DNA of 64,000 nucleotides, taken from NCBI GenBank assembly GCA_947471745.1, contig CANJKZ010001036.1, forward strand, positions 1,132,001 through 1,196,000, written 5' to 3'. Position 1 is the first letter of the stretch; every line of letters begins with the position of its first letter. Source of the DNA: Closterium sp. Naga37s-1 (taxonomy: Eukaryota > Streptophyta > Zygnematophyceae > Desmidiales > Closteriaceae). Shown here one piece after another: positions 10,362 through 20,229 of this stretch. The position numbers were made by a program, and so were the translations under genes. The notes under the pieces are model-generated. The model did no database searches, had not been told where the DNA came from, and saw nothing but the letters and a program-made list of their open reading frames with translations.

Positions 10362-11426
10362 CAGTTCCTGTAGTTCGGGCGGTACCGCTGCCAGCAGTTC
10401 TGAAAATCACTCGGATGCTCTGCTTCTCCTACCAATGCGATATCCACCGCGTACACGTCGGCTCCAGCGGCGACAGCCCGTTTCATTGTGATGGCATTGA
10501 CGTGGACCGTTGAAGATTTGGGCGATTGCCAGCGAGGTAGCTCGATCCAGTTACCGCTACTTCGCACAGTGCAGCTACCAGTCTTACAGTCGATTCGCGG
10601 ATTGTAGCGTCGCAGCCAATCACGTCCCAGTAAAATGTCGTGCCCATCCAATGTCGTCGCGAGCATTTCCTGTGTAAACCCGAAGTTTCTCCCGCATCGG
10701 ACTTTTACTCTCTCCACCTTTTCCCGTATGGCCAGCGGCGTGCCATCGACTAAGCGTGCATCTATCTCCGGTAAACTCCGACTAAGTTTCAGTTGCAGCT
10801 TCCGTGCGGTTGCGGTATTAACTAAGCTGTGACTTGCTCCTCCGTCTATAAAAATCTTCACTGCTGCTCCCTGGATTTTCCCGTGAATCAGTGCTGGGCA
10901 ATCCGACGCTGTACCCTCCTTATTCATCCGAGCCCGATCGATAGCGTGAATCGGTACTGTAACTCGGTGAGGGTCGTTGAGGTTGGGCGAGAAGGTTTTC
11001 TCGTCAGTAGTTGGCCCGATTTCTACTGACTGCTGGCGTTTCCCTGCCTCTGAGACTCCTTCCCCTGCTCTGCTCCGCAGCGCCTCAGCTCCTCTGGGCA
11101 TTCGCTCTTGCGATGGTCCGGCCTGTTACAAGCAAAGCAGTGCCCCTTAAATGTGGCGGCAGCTGCATTCGCTGCAACGGCGTGTACAGTGGCGTGCTCG
11201 GCCGGTCCCCGAGAACGTTGTCCGTAGTAGAAGCCCATTCTCGGTCGGCATATGATATCGATCTTCTCGGCGAGCGCGAGGATCTCGTTGAAGTTCGGGA
11301 GCCCGAGTAACATGATTTCGTGCGGGATGTCTGGCTTTAGCCCTCTGATGTAACGGTCCACCCGCTCCGCTTCGTGCATGTAGCCGACTTGCTTGCATAA
11401 TGTGAGAAAACCGCTCGTGTAGTCTT
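10358..11426 (-). pseudogene. Gypsy gag 3' part, CCHC knuckle and protease
   Basis: Reading on the minus strand from the edge of the inserted element at 11426, gag continues (DRYIRGLKPDIPHEI) to a zinc knuckle CFACNRPDHRKSEC of the CX2CX4HX4C type near 11130. In an overlapping frame an aspartic protease region follows with FIDGGASHSLV as the active-site loop (DGGA where D-S/T-G-A is usual) and the ILLGRDWLRRYNP segment that closes retropepsin-like domains in this family. Confidence 0.75.
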
Positions 11427-12360
11427 TGTCAGAATGTTATGTTTTGTCTAGCCTGCAGTGGGGTACTCGATAGTGAGTACAGCCCAATTTAGGGTTTCCT
11501 ATATGTACTCAACTGCTTGCTAGTGAAACCCCCTCTTTCCTCTTTTCATCTCTAACTTCCTGCTGTTCCTTAACATGGAATCAGAGCAGGTCGACCCCCT
11601 CGGGTCGATCCTGTGTATGGGCCCACCCAATACTTCCGCTGCTGCTCCTGCTGTCCTGCCTATCGCGCGCCTCGGGCGCGCACTGTCTTTCTGTCAGCTG
11701 CGCGCCCATGGCGCGCGGCCAATTTTCTTCCCGCCGCGCGCTCGAGGCGCGCGGCGGTTTTCTGACCGTCGCGCCGCCCTGGGGGCCGCGCGACGCCCTT
11801 CTCTGCCCGTCGTGCGCCCCGTGGCGCGCGGCGGTGCCCTGCCCGTCGCGCGCCCCGGGGCGCACGGCGGTTTCGTCGCCCGGGGGGGCCCGCACGGCCC
11901 CAATTCCTGTCGCCCGTCGCGGCGCCCAGGGGGGGGGGCGCGCGTCGGCCCCTCCCGTCGTCGTCCCAGCCCTGCCCCGTCCCGGACCTGCCCCGGCCCC
12001 GTCGCGGCCCCGTCCCGGACCTGCCCCGGCCCCGTCGCGGCCCCGTCCCGGACCTGCCCCGGCCCCGACCCTGTCCCGGCCCTGCCTCGGCCCCGTCGCG
12101 GCCCCGTCCCGGACCTGTCCCGGCCCCGACCCTGTCCCGGCCCCGGACCCGACCCTTCCCTGGACCCGTTGCGGCCCCGTCCCGGACCTGCCCCGGCCCC
12201 GATCCTGTCCCGGCCCCGACCCTGTCCCGGCCCCGACCCTTCCCTGGCCCCGTTGCGGCCCCGTCCCGGACCTGCCCCGGCCCCGACCCTGTCCCGGTCC
12301 TGTCTCGGACCTGCCCCGACCCTGCACCCCCGCCTTTTCCCGTCGCCCGTCGCGGCGCCA

Positions 12361-12395
<35 letters not shown>

Positions 12396-13253
12396 CGGGG
12401 GGCGCCAACGCCCCTCCCGTCTTCGTCGCGGCCCTGCCCAGCTGCCGCCCCTGCTGCTGCCCTGCCCTGTGTTGGGGTTTGGGGGTGGCGAGTGTGGGGG
12501 TGCCGGATGTCAGTGGTCTCCCCTACTCCTCCTCCTCCTCCGTCTCCCACTGCTATAGCTGCCGCTGAGGGGGGTGGGTGTGTGGGAGCCGATGGAGTGG
12601 TGCTAGGGGGTGGAGTATGAGTAGTGCTAGAGGTGCAGCAGGGGGTGTGTGAAAGGGGGGTGAGACAGTTAGAGGATGTTGGGCGGAGGCAGCTGTCGTG
12701 TCGCCAGCAGCGCCAGTAGTCCGGAGGCTACAATCTCCGGTAGCCCAGCGAGCCTGCTGCGCCAGTCGCCCGTGGGTCCGTTGCTCCTGCAGCTCAGAGT
12801 TAGTCGCGGAGCCAGTTACTCCAGTAGTTCGGAGGCTACAATCTCCGGTAGCCACAGTGCGCGCCGCTCCTGTTGCCCGTGTGTCTGCAGCTTTACCTGT
12901 CGTCTCCTATCTCTTCTCCTCTCACAGTCCCTCCTCCTCCTCACTTACCATCTGTGACTGCCTCTAGCTTTGCTTATATTTGTGCACTATAAACTGCTAC
13001 TTCTTGTACTTGTGCTCAGAATGTGTGGTGACATTGTGATCCACCCTGAGCTTGTTTTGCTTTGCTTGTTGTGCTGATTACACCCCACTTTGGCTATGGG
13101 GGTGTGTCAGAATATTATGTTTTGTCTAGCCTGCAGTGGGGTACTCAATAGTGAGTACAGCCCAATTTAGGGTTTCCTATATGTACTCAACTGCTTGCTA
13201 GTGAAACCCCCTCTTTCCTCTTTTCATTTCTAACTTCCTGCTGTTCCTTAACA
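11427..13253 (-). mobile_element. Non-autonomous LTR element (LARD-like), TSD GTCTT
   Basis: A complete 1827-bp LTR element. Identical 5-bp duplications GTCTT flank it (11422-11426 and 13254-13258), and removing it restores the gypsy gag frame. The two LTRs are 149 bp each (11427-11575 and 13105-13253) and differ at three positions I can see, so insertion is fairly recent. TGGAATCAGAGCAGG at 11576 is the primer-binding site and a purine-rich GGGGGTG precedes the 3' LTR, so its own sense strand is plus; the strand field gives the host element's orientation. The interior has no gag or pol: GC-rich iterated sequence (11580-12560), a 36-bp G run, then a T-rich stretch whose last ~100 bp match the 3' non-coding end of copia element 2 (GTGATCCACCCTGAGCTTG). 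It probably moves using proteins of that family. Confidence 0.9.
11576..11590 (+). promoter_or_regulatory. Primer-binding site of the non-autonomous element
   Basis: TGGAATCAGAGCAGG directly follows the LTR end TTAACA. It is one base off the usual initiator tRNA-Met complement over the first 12 bases. Confidence 0.8.
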
Positions 13254-13258
13254 GTCTT

Positions 13259-14051
13259 GGACCGACCCGAGTTGTCGCCAAGTACGCTGTCTCTGACGCG
13301 CTGAAATAGAAGCCTCAATCGGCTCGAAGCGCGCCCGAAGCCCTGTGCACCACGCATCCTGTGTGCTGTACTGGGCGGTTTCGCAGAAAGAACTCCATGT
13401 GACGGCTGTACCCGAAGGCCCTCCCTCTTGTGACGGCGGCTCATAGGCGCGTGGCGACGTCACGATGACTCGCCACCAGTCCATGGCGGGGCCCCTCAGC
13501 AACGAAACTGCGTAGCGAATCTTCGCTGCGTCTGACTCGACGTAATTCACGTCGAAGAAAACGTTCATCGTTAAAACCAACGATTGAACTGTCGGACCTC
13601 CACGTTGGCTAGGATCGAAGCAGGGCGGGCGCTGCGGCTTGAGTGGCATTGGCGCCATGATGTCGTTGTTGCCACTCGTTGCGGCGAACTCCACGTGCCG
13701 GCGGACTTCGCGAGGCCCTTGTGTGCCTGTTGCGGCCCTGTTCCTCTCCATGCCAGGCATTGAGTGAGCGGCGCCGTCACTGGCTACACCTGAGCGTTGT
13801 CCCACGTCGTCGTTCTGTGTCGGTGTGCCTGATGAGATGACTATCGGCTCCTCTGATTGTGCATGTGCATTTGCATGTCCATGTGTTGGTGCTGGTGCAT
13901 TCACCGTTGATTGCTGGAGAGCGGAGTCGCGTTCCGCAGTGAGTGTCGCAATTTCGAGCGCCGAATATTCGAGTTGGCGCACGAGACGGTCGAGCTGCTC
14001 CAGCGTCAATGTCGCGAGATTAATTTCGGCCCCGGCGGGGGTGTCGGGCAA
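13259..14051 (-). pseudogene. Gypsy gag 5' part
   Basis: From ATG 14051 the frame reads a short coiled-coil-like N-terminus (LEQLDRLVRQLEYSALEI), a low-complexity segment and the retrotransposon gag core with LLRGPAMDWWRV, then stops being gag exactly at the GTCTT duplication, where the next element is inserted. The gag frame resumes at 11421 on the far side of the insert. Confidence 0.8.
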
Positions 14052-14198
14052 GCTCAGCGAGAGCCTCTATCGTGGCTGTGCGTGCTTACGAGAGAGCACT
14101 TCGAGCGGCGGTGCTTGTTCGCTGAGAGACATCTATCCCCCCCAAAATTGAGATAGTGGGGAAGCGAAGGTGTGGGTGCGGTCCGAGAGGAGATCGTA

Positions 14199-14213
14199 GG
14201 CTCTGAATACCAA
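14199..14213 (-). promoter_or_regulatory. Primer-binding site of the gypsy element
   Basis: Minus-strand TTGGTATTCAGAGCC resembles the initiator tRNA-Met complement with one extra T. It lies just inside the LTR edge (plus strand TGTTACGAG from 14215). Confidence 0.6.
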
Positions 14214-15987
14214 GTGTTACGAGTGCAATTGAGTGAGCGAGCGAGCATTGCACTATCGAAGCAAAACAATACAATGAGCGAAGGCATGCGCGAATAATAT
14301 ATATCGAACTAGAGTGGTAACGGTAACGCGAGGATTTGGGGTGCGCTACGGGCCTAGCACCGAGGTTGGGATATGTCGAGGCGGAGGTCCGGAGCGCGGG
14401 TTACCAACCGAATCGTGAGGTTGGGTCGCGTCGTAAACAGTGGCGGGAGTCGTAGTCGAGGCGAGTGTCGCGAGCGGGTAACGTTTCACTGTTTGGGTGC
14501 CAATGGCGGGAATGGTCTTGTACGCGGTAAGCAGGGGCGCGAAGTAAGGAAAATGAATTTTCCTTGCAGGTTGAGGGATTCAACACGAGATAAGGAAACA
14601 AATCGTAAAGTTTCTCTTGGAGAATATACATTGCACTATCGGATACAAAGTAACACAATCTGAGCGAGGAAAGCAACGGGAACTGCGCGAACATTTGGAG
14701 AGCGTCGCGGTGCTGGTGCTTCGCGAACTACTGTAGTTCAGGCTGCACTGCTTGCGTTGCCGGCGTTCACGCTGCTTCACACTTCCACTCCCACCGCTGC
14801 ACCCACTGGACGCCGTTCAGCCACCCACCCTCTTCCAAACAGTACCGCGAAAAGTCAACCTCGATTCCCTCCATCCTCGAACCTCAACCATTGGTCCACA
14901 CCTGCCCTTATATGCTGCCGAGTCTCCCAAACCGCCCTCTTTATTCAACCAATGTGTCGAACTGTATTCCAGAACGTTTATCATCCCATTCAGCCCACCA
15001 GAACCCATGAATTTGCCCATAAAATGTAGAATGCCCAGGATAAGAAAGAACATCCTATTGGTTCGCAATCTACCCAGCCTGTCAAGCCGCATACAGACGA
15101 AGGTTTGGGACCCACGTTCGTTGTGTATACTGTACAAATGCTGCCTAGTTCGTGTCTTGTTCGAAGCACCGACCACCAGGAAACCGCTTCCACTCCACTC
15201 AACTCTAGTCCAGACCACTTCACCCCATTCCACTCCCACCCACGCCCACCACAGCTCACTCGCTTCACAACAGATCTCTGCCAGCTTTGGTGGGTTTCTC
15301 CTCTCGTGCACTCGCCGGTCGTGCGCTGAAGATACCGGCGGAGAGTGTGAGAAGCACAATTGCCGTTCAGATACTAGATAGGTTCAACCGCTCTTTCACA
15401 CTCGACTTTCTGAAACCCTCGGCTCCCAGCTCGAGTCTCTCGAGTTTCCGCGAGTGTCTGTGGAGGAGGAAAAGTGATCTTCGCGTTTCCGTTCTCTGTC
15501 GAAGATCCAACAAGTGCGCCGGTACTAGCGTCTCTGCTCTTCGTGCGCATTCTAACCGCGGTTTCGCTCCACCAATTATCTCCCTCCTCTGCTCACCTCA
15601 GCAGAAGCGATAGACCGTCGCCGCCGCCGTTTTTCCAGCGAATGTTCCCCTGCTCCGCGCGCCCGCCCTCGTTGCTTCAGCCGAGATTTCCGTCGGGTTT
15701 AGGAGGAGGTTGAATGACCTTTCTAGGTCGGACCTACGCCGCCATACATCCTGCTCATTGCGCGCCGGCCTTTTTCGAGTCGATTCTAAGGTCGCCTCGT
15801 TGCCCCCTGTTGAGAGCTAGAAGGGGAAGGACTCCTTTCGGTCAGATCTGTGCGTCTTTTTAGCTAAAACCAGCTACGAAGGAGTTACTAGCTGCCAGCT
15901 AAAATCAGTGACTAACGTGACACGATATCGACCGCCGTTGCGAGGCCCGCTCAGCGGGACACTCAGCCGCCGCGCAGCACCACCTGT

Positions 15988-16001
15988 CTGAGACGTCTCA
16001 G
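15988..16001. repeat. Palindrome CTGAGACGTCTCAG between duplicated flanks
   Basis: The perfect 14-bp palindrome separates two diverged copies of the same ~38-bp sequence (AGGCCCGCT...GACACTCAGCC...CGCAG) at 15938-15977 and 16000-16038. Confidence 0.7.
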
Positions 16002-16082
16002 GCCCGCTACACGCTGACGTGACACTCAGCCACGCAGCTTCCGCTCCAGGAAAGCTCCTGCACTACCCGTCGTGGATCCGTG

Positions 16083-16106
16083 GCTTTTTGAGTCGTCTCA
16101 AAAAGC
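16083..16106. repeat. Palindrome with TTTTTGAG/CTCAAAAA arms
   Basis: Ten-base arms (GCTTTTTGAG and its complement) around TCGT. A diverged copy of the left flank plus a decayed palindrome (CTTTGAGGCGTGTCAGAAAAG) follows at about 16139-16185. Confidence 0.65.
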
Positions 16107-16373
16107 GGCGTGGATTTGGGTCAAGGAGGGCCACAGTACCACCCGTCACGGCCCCGTGGGTCTTTGAGGCGTGTCAGAAAAGAAAGAGGCAATCGTGCCG
16201 ATTTTTTTCTCTCATTAGCTTCAGCCATGGCTGCTATGGCGCGGCGTCAACCTTCCGACGTTGTCACCTTTGCTCGTACGTTCTCCTCTGGAAAACTGGG
16301 TGATGTTTTCTTTCGCAAAACAAAAAAAAACACAGCATTCTGTTTTTTTTTGCATTTATTCCTTCCTTTCTAG

Positions 16374-19300
16374 TTTTTGCGCGCTTCGAAACGCAGAAGC
16401 ACAAATTCTTCTCCTTCTTTTCCCGTCCACCGTACATCTCTGCCCGCGTGCAGTCCTCCTCGCTGCTCTCCTCCCGGTTGCTCTTGCACGGAATCCTCTT
16501 CCCGACAACATCTATTTTGCCGACAATGACGTCATCGGTGAGTTCCCAAGGGCTTTTCCGACACCAGGGGAGCAGTTCTATACTAATAGGAAAGTGATGG
16601 CAATTTCTCTGGGAGGAAGGTTTGTTTTTCCCATCTCTTCCCATCTCTTCCCATCTCTTCCCATCTCTTCCCATCTCTTCCCATCTCTTCCCAACTCTTC
16701 CCATCTCTTACCATCTCTTCCCATCTCTTACCATCTCTTCCCATCTCTTCCCATCTCTTCCCATCTCTTCCCATCTCTTCCCATCTCTTCCCAACTCTTC
16801 CCATCTCTTACCATCTCTTCCCATCTCTTACCATCTCTTCCCATCTCTTCCCATCTCTTCCCATCTCTTCCCATCTCTTCCCATCTCTTTCCATCTCTTC
16901 CCATCTCTTCCCATCTCTTCCCATCTCTTCCCATCTCTTCCTATCTCTTTCCATCTTTTCCCATCTCTTTCGATCTCTTCCCATCTCTTCCCATATCTTC
17001 CCATATTTTGTCAGAGGTCCATTGGTGATTCCCGATTGATCATAGGGAAGAGTTACAGACATGTTGGCTTGGAGGGTTATGGGCGCACTAACCCGCTACA
17101 CAAACAAGCCATTTTATTCAAATGATATAGTGGTTAGGATTTTGACATGGTATCAGAGCGAAGGTCTTGGGTTCGAATCCCAGTGTGTGCACTTCGGGCA
17201 TCCTAGTGCGGGGGAGTGTCAGAGGTCCACTGGTGATCCCCGATTGATCTTAAGGAAGGATTACATGCATGTCGGCATGGGAGGTTATGGACGCACTGAC
17301 TCGCTACTTAATAAGCTCTTTTATCCTAATGGTCTAGTGATTGGGATTTTGACATCTCTTCTCATCTCTTCCCAGCTGTTTTCGTGAATCATGTTCCCCC
17401 GCCCCGCCTCCTCTCGCCTCGCTCTCTACTCTCGTTCCGGTCCCTAGCTCCCTCTTCTCCATCCCCTGCGAGAGACGTTTGAGAATTCCCCAATAGCTCT
17501 ATTGCTCTCGTTCCACTCCCTCTCTCCCTCTCTCCATTCACCTCGTTGCTTCCTCTTTCAGCTTTCACTCGCGTAACTTTCGTGAGGCGTTAAGTCTCGT
17601 CTTGCTATAAAGTCTTGCCCTTAAAACTCACGGCTTCATCTGATGGCTCTCCTCTTTGCATCACCTTCATAAGTTTCCTTTCCTTAGAATACCGTCTTTT
17701 GAGACATCTCAAAAGTCCTCCCGGCTTCATCTTATGGCTTCCCTCTTTTCATCACCTCATGGGTTTCCTTTCTTTTGGACCCCGAAGGGCGGGTCGCCTC
17801 AGGCCTGGGCAAGCTGTCCAGCCTTCACTCTTTTCACTCCAGTGTTTTTTTTCACGCTTTTCACTCCAGTGTTTTTTTCACTCTTTTCACTCCAGTGTTT
17901 TTTTCACTCTTTTCACTCCAGTGTTTTTTTCACTCTTTTCACTCCAGCATTTTTTTCACTCTTTTCACTCCAGTGTTTTTTTCACCCTTTTCACTCTCTT
18001 TCTCCGTTTCACCATCAGGCTCATATTGCCAGGTGATCCTCGGCTCGCCATAAGCCCTGCTCAAGCCGTCTAACCGTCACAATCCTTCTACTCTTCTACA
18101 CTTGTCTCTGTATTCCACTCTTCCCCCTACCCCCGTCAGGCTCATTTTGCGAGGTTGACCTCGGGTCGCCTCGCCATCAGCCCTCCTCCAGCTGTTTAAC
18201 CTTCACACTCCCTCTACTCTTTTAATCATCTACTCTTCTGCTCTTCTCTCTCACTCTGTTCCCACTCCTTCACACCCCGTCACACTCCTACTCTTCTCCC
18301 TCTCTCCACTCTTCTCCGTGCCACCGCCAGGCTCAAATTGCGAGGTGATCCTCGGGTCGCCATCAGCCCAGCTCAATCCGTCACACTCATTCACACTCCA
18401 TCACACTCCTTCTACACTTCTCTCTCCCTCTCTCCACTCTTCTCCGTACCACCACCACCACCAGGCTCGTATTGCGAGGTGATCCTCGGATCGCCATCAG
18501 ATCCTTTCTCATCAGTCGATGTCTGCCTGAAGGTGCACCGGTGAGTGCCCTTAACACATTCCCACCTCTTCTCCCTTTTGAGAAGAGCTTCTCATTGGTC
18601 ACCTATCCCGCCTGTCCCGCTCCCTTCCACTCCCCTTCCCTCCCCTCCCCTTCCCTCCCCTCCCCCTCCCCTCCCCTCCCCTCCCCTTCCCTCCCCTCCC
18701 CTCCCCAACCCTCCCCTCCCCTCCCCTCCCCTCCCCAACCCTCCCCTCCCCTCCTCTCCCTCCCTTCCCCTTCCTTCCCCTCCCCCCACTACCCTCCCCC
18801 CCAACCTTTCTGTTCCTTCCCTTTCCCTCTCTTCCCCCCTCTCCCTTCCACTACCTTCCCCTTCCCCCCCCCACCTTCCACTGCCTTCCCCTTCCCCCCC
18901 CACTTCCCCCTACCTTCCCCTTCCCCTCCCCCCACCCCGACATCCTCAAAGGGACCTATAGACGGCTAGACGCCTAGTATCTATCATAACAATCATATCG
19001 TATCTTTCATTCTACATCTGTCATATCATATTTGCATATTCGACGTATCATCCTCGGCGAGCCATCCCACCCCTTCTCGCCGGTAGATGTTGGTTGCTAA
19101 GTGATACGAGCTTTGAGGCGCCTCAAATAAAGCAATTGCTTTTATTACTCGATGCCTATCTCCCTCGATGCTTGTCTTGAAGTGCATCGGTCCTGCACCA
19201 GGGAGATAGGCACCAGGGAGATAGGCTAATGTTATTTTTTCTCTTTCTCTTCTCCCCTCTCTTCATCACTCTCCTCCCCCCCCCCCCCCCTCCCCCCCCC

Positions 19301-19630
19301 CTTTTCCCCTTCTCTTTCCCCATCCTCTTCCCCATGCTCTTTTCCCCGCCCTCTTTTTCCAGGCACCCCACCCACCGCAACACCATAAGCCACATGGACT
19401 TTGTAGCCCAGATTGAAGGGGTAACTTCGAATTCCACCCCTTCCTCTCCCACCATCTCCTTGACCGACTCCCATACAGTCACAGTCCCCTGCAGTCACTA
19501 TGAATATGAACCTTATCCTTATGTGGAAGGAAGCTTACTTTATCGATGCCAGCAGAGCATTTCAAAGAGAGATCAGCGTGTGATAATAGAGGGGTTTGCT
19601 GAGAGCCCGTTTCCTATAGTCACATTACAG
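16374..19630 (+). CDS. Unrecognised secreted/membrane protein gene, exons 2-4
   Basis: Three exons join in phase with consensus borders: 16374-16537 (donor GTGAGT), 18465-18540 (acceptor ACCAG, donor GTGAGT) and 19363-19630 (acceptor TTCCAG, donor GTGGGG or read-through to a stop at 19684). The first encodes a strongly hydrophobic, signal-peptide-like run (AVLLAALLPVALA) followed by NPLPDNIYFADNDVIG. The next reads SYCEVILGSPSDPFSSVDV, the last HMDFVAQIEGV and PYVEGSLLYRCQQSISKRD. The start is unresolved: ATG 16227 has a good context (CAGCCATGG) but reaches exon 2 in this frame only through a weak donor near 16280. I do not recognise the product; it is probably exported to the secretory pathway. 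Introns carry a decamer array, a TRIM, and three truncated echoes of exon 3. The gene converges with DCP2. Confidence 0.5.
16625..17008 (+). repeat. Decamer array (CCATCTCTTC)n
   Basis: About 38 copies of a 10-bp unit with point variants (CCAACTCTTC, CCATCTCTTA), some arranged as higher-order blocks. It lies in the intron after exon 2 of the plus-strand gene and is interrupted by the TRIM element; similar decamers resume at 17355. Confidence 0.95.
17009..17354 (+). mobile_element. TRIM element (miniature LTR retrotransposon)
   Basis: Two diverged LTRs, 17009-17147 and 17217-17354, both start TGTCAGAGGTCCA and end TTTTGACA. Between them are only 69 bp: a perfect primer-binding site TGGTATCAGAGC (17148-17159), a tRNA-like GGTTCGAATCC block and a purine-rich GCGGGGGAG before the second LTR. 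No coding capacity exists. The LTRs differ at many positions, so the insertion is old, and a target duplication is not clear in the decamer array it landed in. It sits in an intron of the plus-strand gene. Confidence 0.85.
17696..17715. repeat. Palindrome CTTTTGAGACATCTCAAAAG
   Basis: It separates two copies of a ~55-bp sequence (starting CGGCTTCATCTGATGGCT at about 17630 and CGGCTTCATCTTATGGCT at about 17722). One central mismatch. Confidence 0.8.
17820..17995 (+). repeat. ~26-bp tandem repeat
   Basis: Seven copies of a unit built from CTTTTCACTCCAGTGTTTTTT with small length changes. The CTCCAG inside each unit resembles an acceptor. Intronic. Confidence 0.85.
18019..18390 (+). repeat. Three truncated echoes of exon 3
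   Basis: Copies of [acceptor AG + first 40-55 bases of the exon at 18465] begin at 18019, 18140 and 18331 (shared start GCTCAWATTGCSAGGTGATC). Each loses similarity before the exon end and none keeps the donor. The complete exon is the last copy. Confidence 0.8.
18606..18945 (+). repeat. CT-rich low-complexity intron tract
   Basis: CCCTTCCCCTCC-type simple sequence with no coding potential. The remaining intron up to 19362 holds a palindrome pair (19112-19143) and a 10-base C run, nothing else identifiable. Confidence 0.8.
19112..19143. repeat. Two adjacent palindromes
   Basis: TTTGAGGCGCCTCAAA (19112-19127) is followed at once by TAAAGCAATTGCTTTA (19128-19143). Flanking sequence on both sides is distantly related to exon 3 of the surrounding gene. 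Confidence 0.75.
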
Positions 19631-19689
19631 GTGGGGAACACGCCAGTTAGAGTTACACTGGCACACTCCCTAGCTTACTACTAATATTG

Positions 19690-20065
19690 CTACTGTACCT
19701 GGGTTGGGTACTGCTGTGTCTGTGTGCGCGGGGTTAGGGTTGCTGCTGCACCCGAGGGTACTAATACCTATGCTGTGCTGTGATGCATTTTTCGTGTCTA
19801 GTTCCCCACAAGAATGTGTTACCTGGGTAGGGTACTTCTGTGACTGTGTGCATGGGGTTAGGGTTGCTGCTGCCCAGGGGTACTACTGATACCTATGTTG
19901 TGCTGTGATGCCTTTTCTGTGTCTAGTTCCCTACAAGAATGTGTTACCTGGGTACTGCTGTGTCTGTGTGCATGGGGTGAGGGCTGGTGCTGCGCTCTTG
20001 GGTACCGAAAGCTGCTTGTGCTGTGTTGCCATGTCCATGTCTAATTCCCTGACAAGAATTCGCTG
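19690..20065 (+). repeat. ~120-bp tandem repeat, three copies
   Basis: Units share GTTACCTGGG..GGTACT, GGGGTTAGGG and TGTCTAGTTCCC...ACAAGAAT. Each has an acceptor-like TGTCTAG and donor-like CTGG^GTA, so they may be echoes of a small exon of the plus-strand gene, or part of its 3' untranslated region. Confidence 0.7.
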
Positions 20066-20229
20066 GATGAAGCCTGTATGTTTGTTGTACTATTGTCCAT
20101 TTATAAAAGGTTAATAAGAGGGTGTATGTTTTTTGGGTTGAGGTACAGTGCTATTTAGCACCCAGAGCTAGGTGCATGAAATGGCATCGCCAGGCCTAGG
20201 CCAATAAGGTGCCAGCAGATCTACCGTAG

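Larger units (their letters stand above)
7642..14700 (-). mobile_element. Ty3/gypsy chromovirus (interrupted, inactivated)
   Basis: A minus-strand Ty3/gypsy element: LTR from 14215 upward, primer-binding site, gag with CCHC knuckle, protease, RT, RNase H, integrase and a C-terminal chromodomain, the order that defines chromoviruses. It is interrupted in gag by the non-autonomous LTR element at 11427-13253 and ends at 7642, where copia element 1 begins, so its 3' LTR is missing. Stops and substituted catalytic residues show it is dead. The outer limit of the 5' LTR is uncertain; related LTR-like sequence runs to about 14700 and contains diverged internal repeats (14215-14290 against 14618-14690). 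Confidence 0.85.
14700..16226. other. Region without an identified gene
   Basis: Open frames here (for example 14752-15381) lack domain signatures and overlap on both strands. The segment probably holds the remaining LTR sequence and the upstream region of the plus-strand gene that follows. It contains a palindrome, CTGAGACGTCTCAG (15988-16001), flanked by duplicated sequence, described separately. Confidence 0.5.

Noticed and set aside
11581-12568. Large overlapping ORFs in all frames of the GC-rich interior
   Set aside because: Iterated PGPAPAP/GRGRSGTG-type sequence on both strands inside a non-autonomous LTR element; no gag or pol similarity.
14752-15381. 209-codon plus-strand ORF
   Set aside because: Overlaps similar-length frames on the minus strand, has no recognisable segment and no splice context.
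17117-17192. tRNA gene or tRNA-derived SINE (A-box-like TAGTGGTTAGG and B-box GGTTCGAATCC)
   Set aside because: The surrounding 346 bp is bounded by two TGTCAG...TGACA repeats with TGGTATCAGAGC right after the first, which is a TRIM layout. No cloverleaf with a proper acceptor stem forms.
19229-19362. Extension of the 16-kb gene exon 4 upstream through LFLFSPLFITLLPPPPP
   Set aside because: This is the pyrimidine tract before the TTCCAG acceptor; only splicing at 19363 joins exon 3 in phase.
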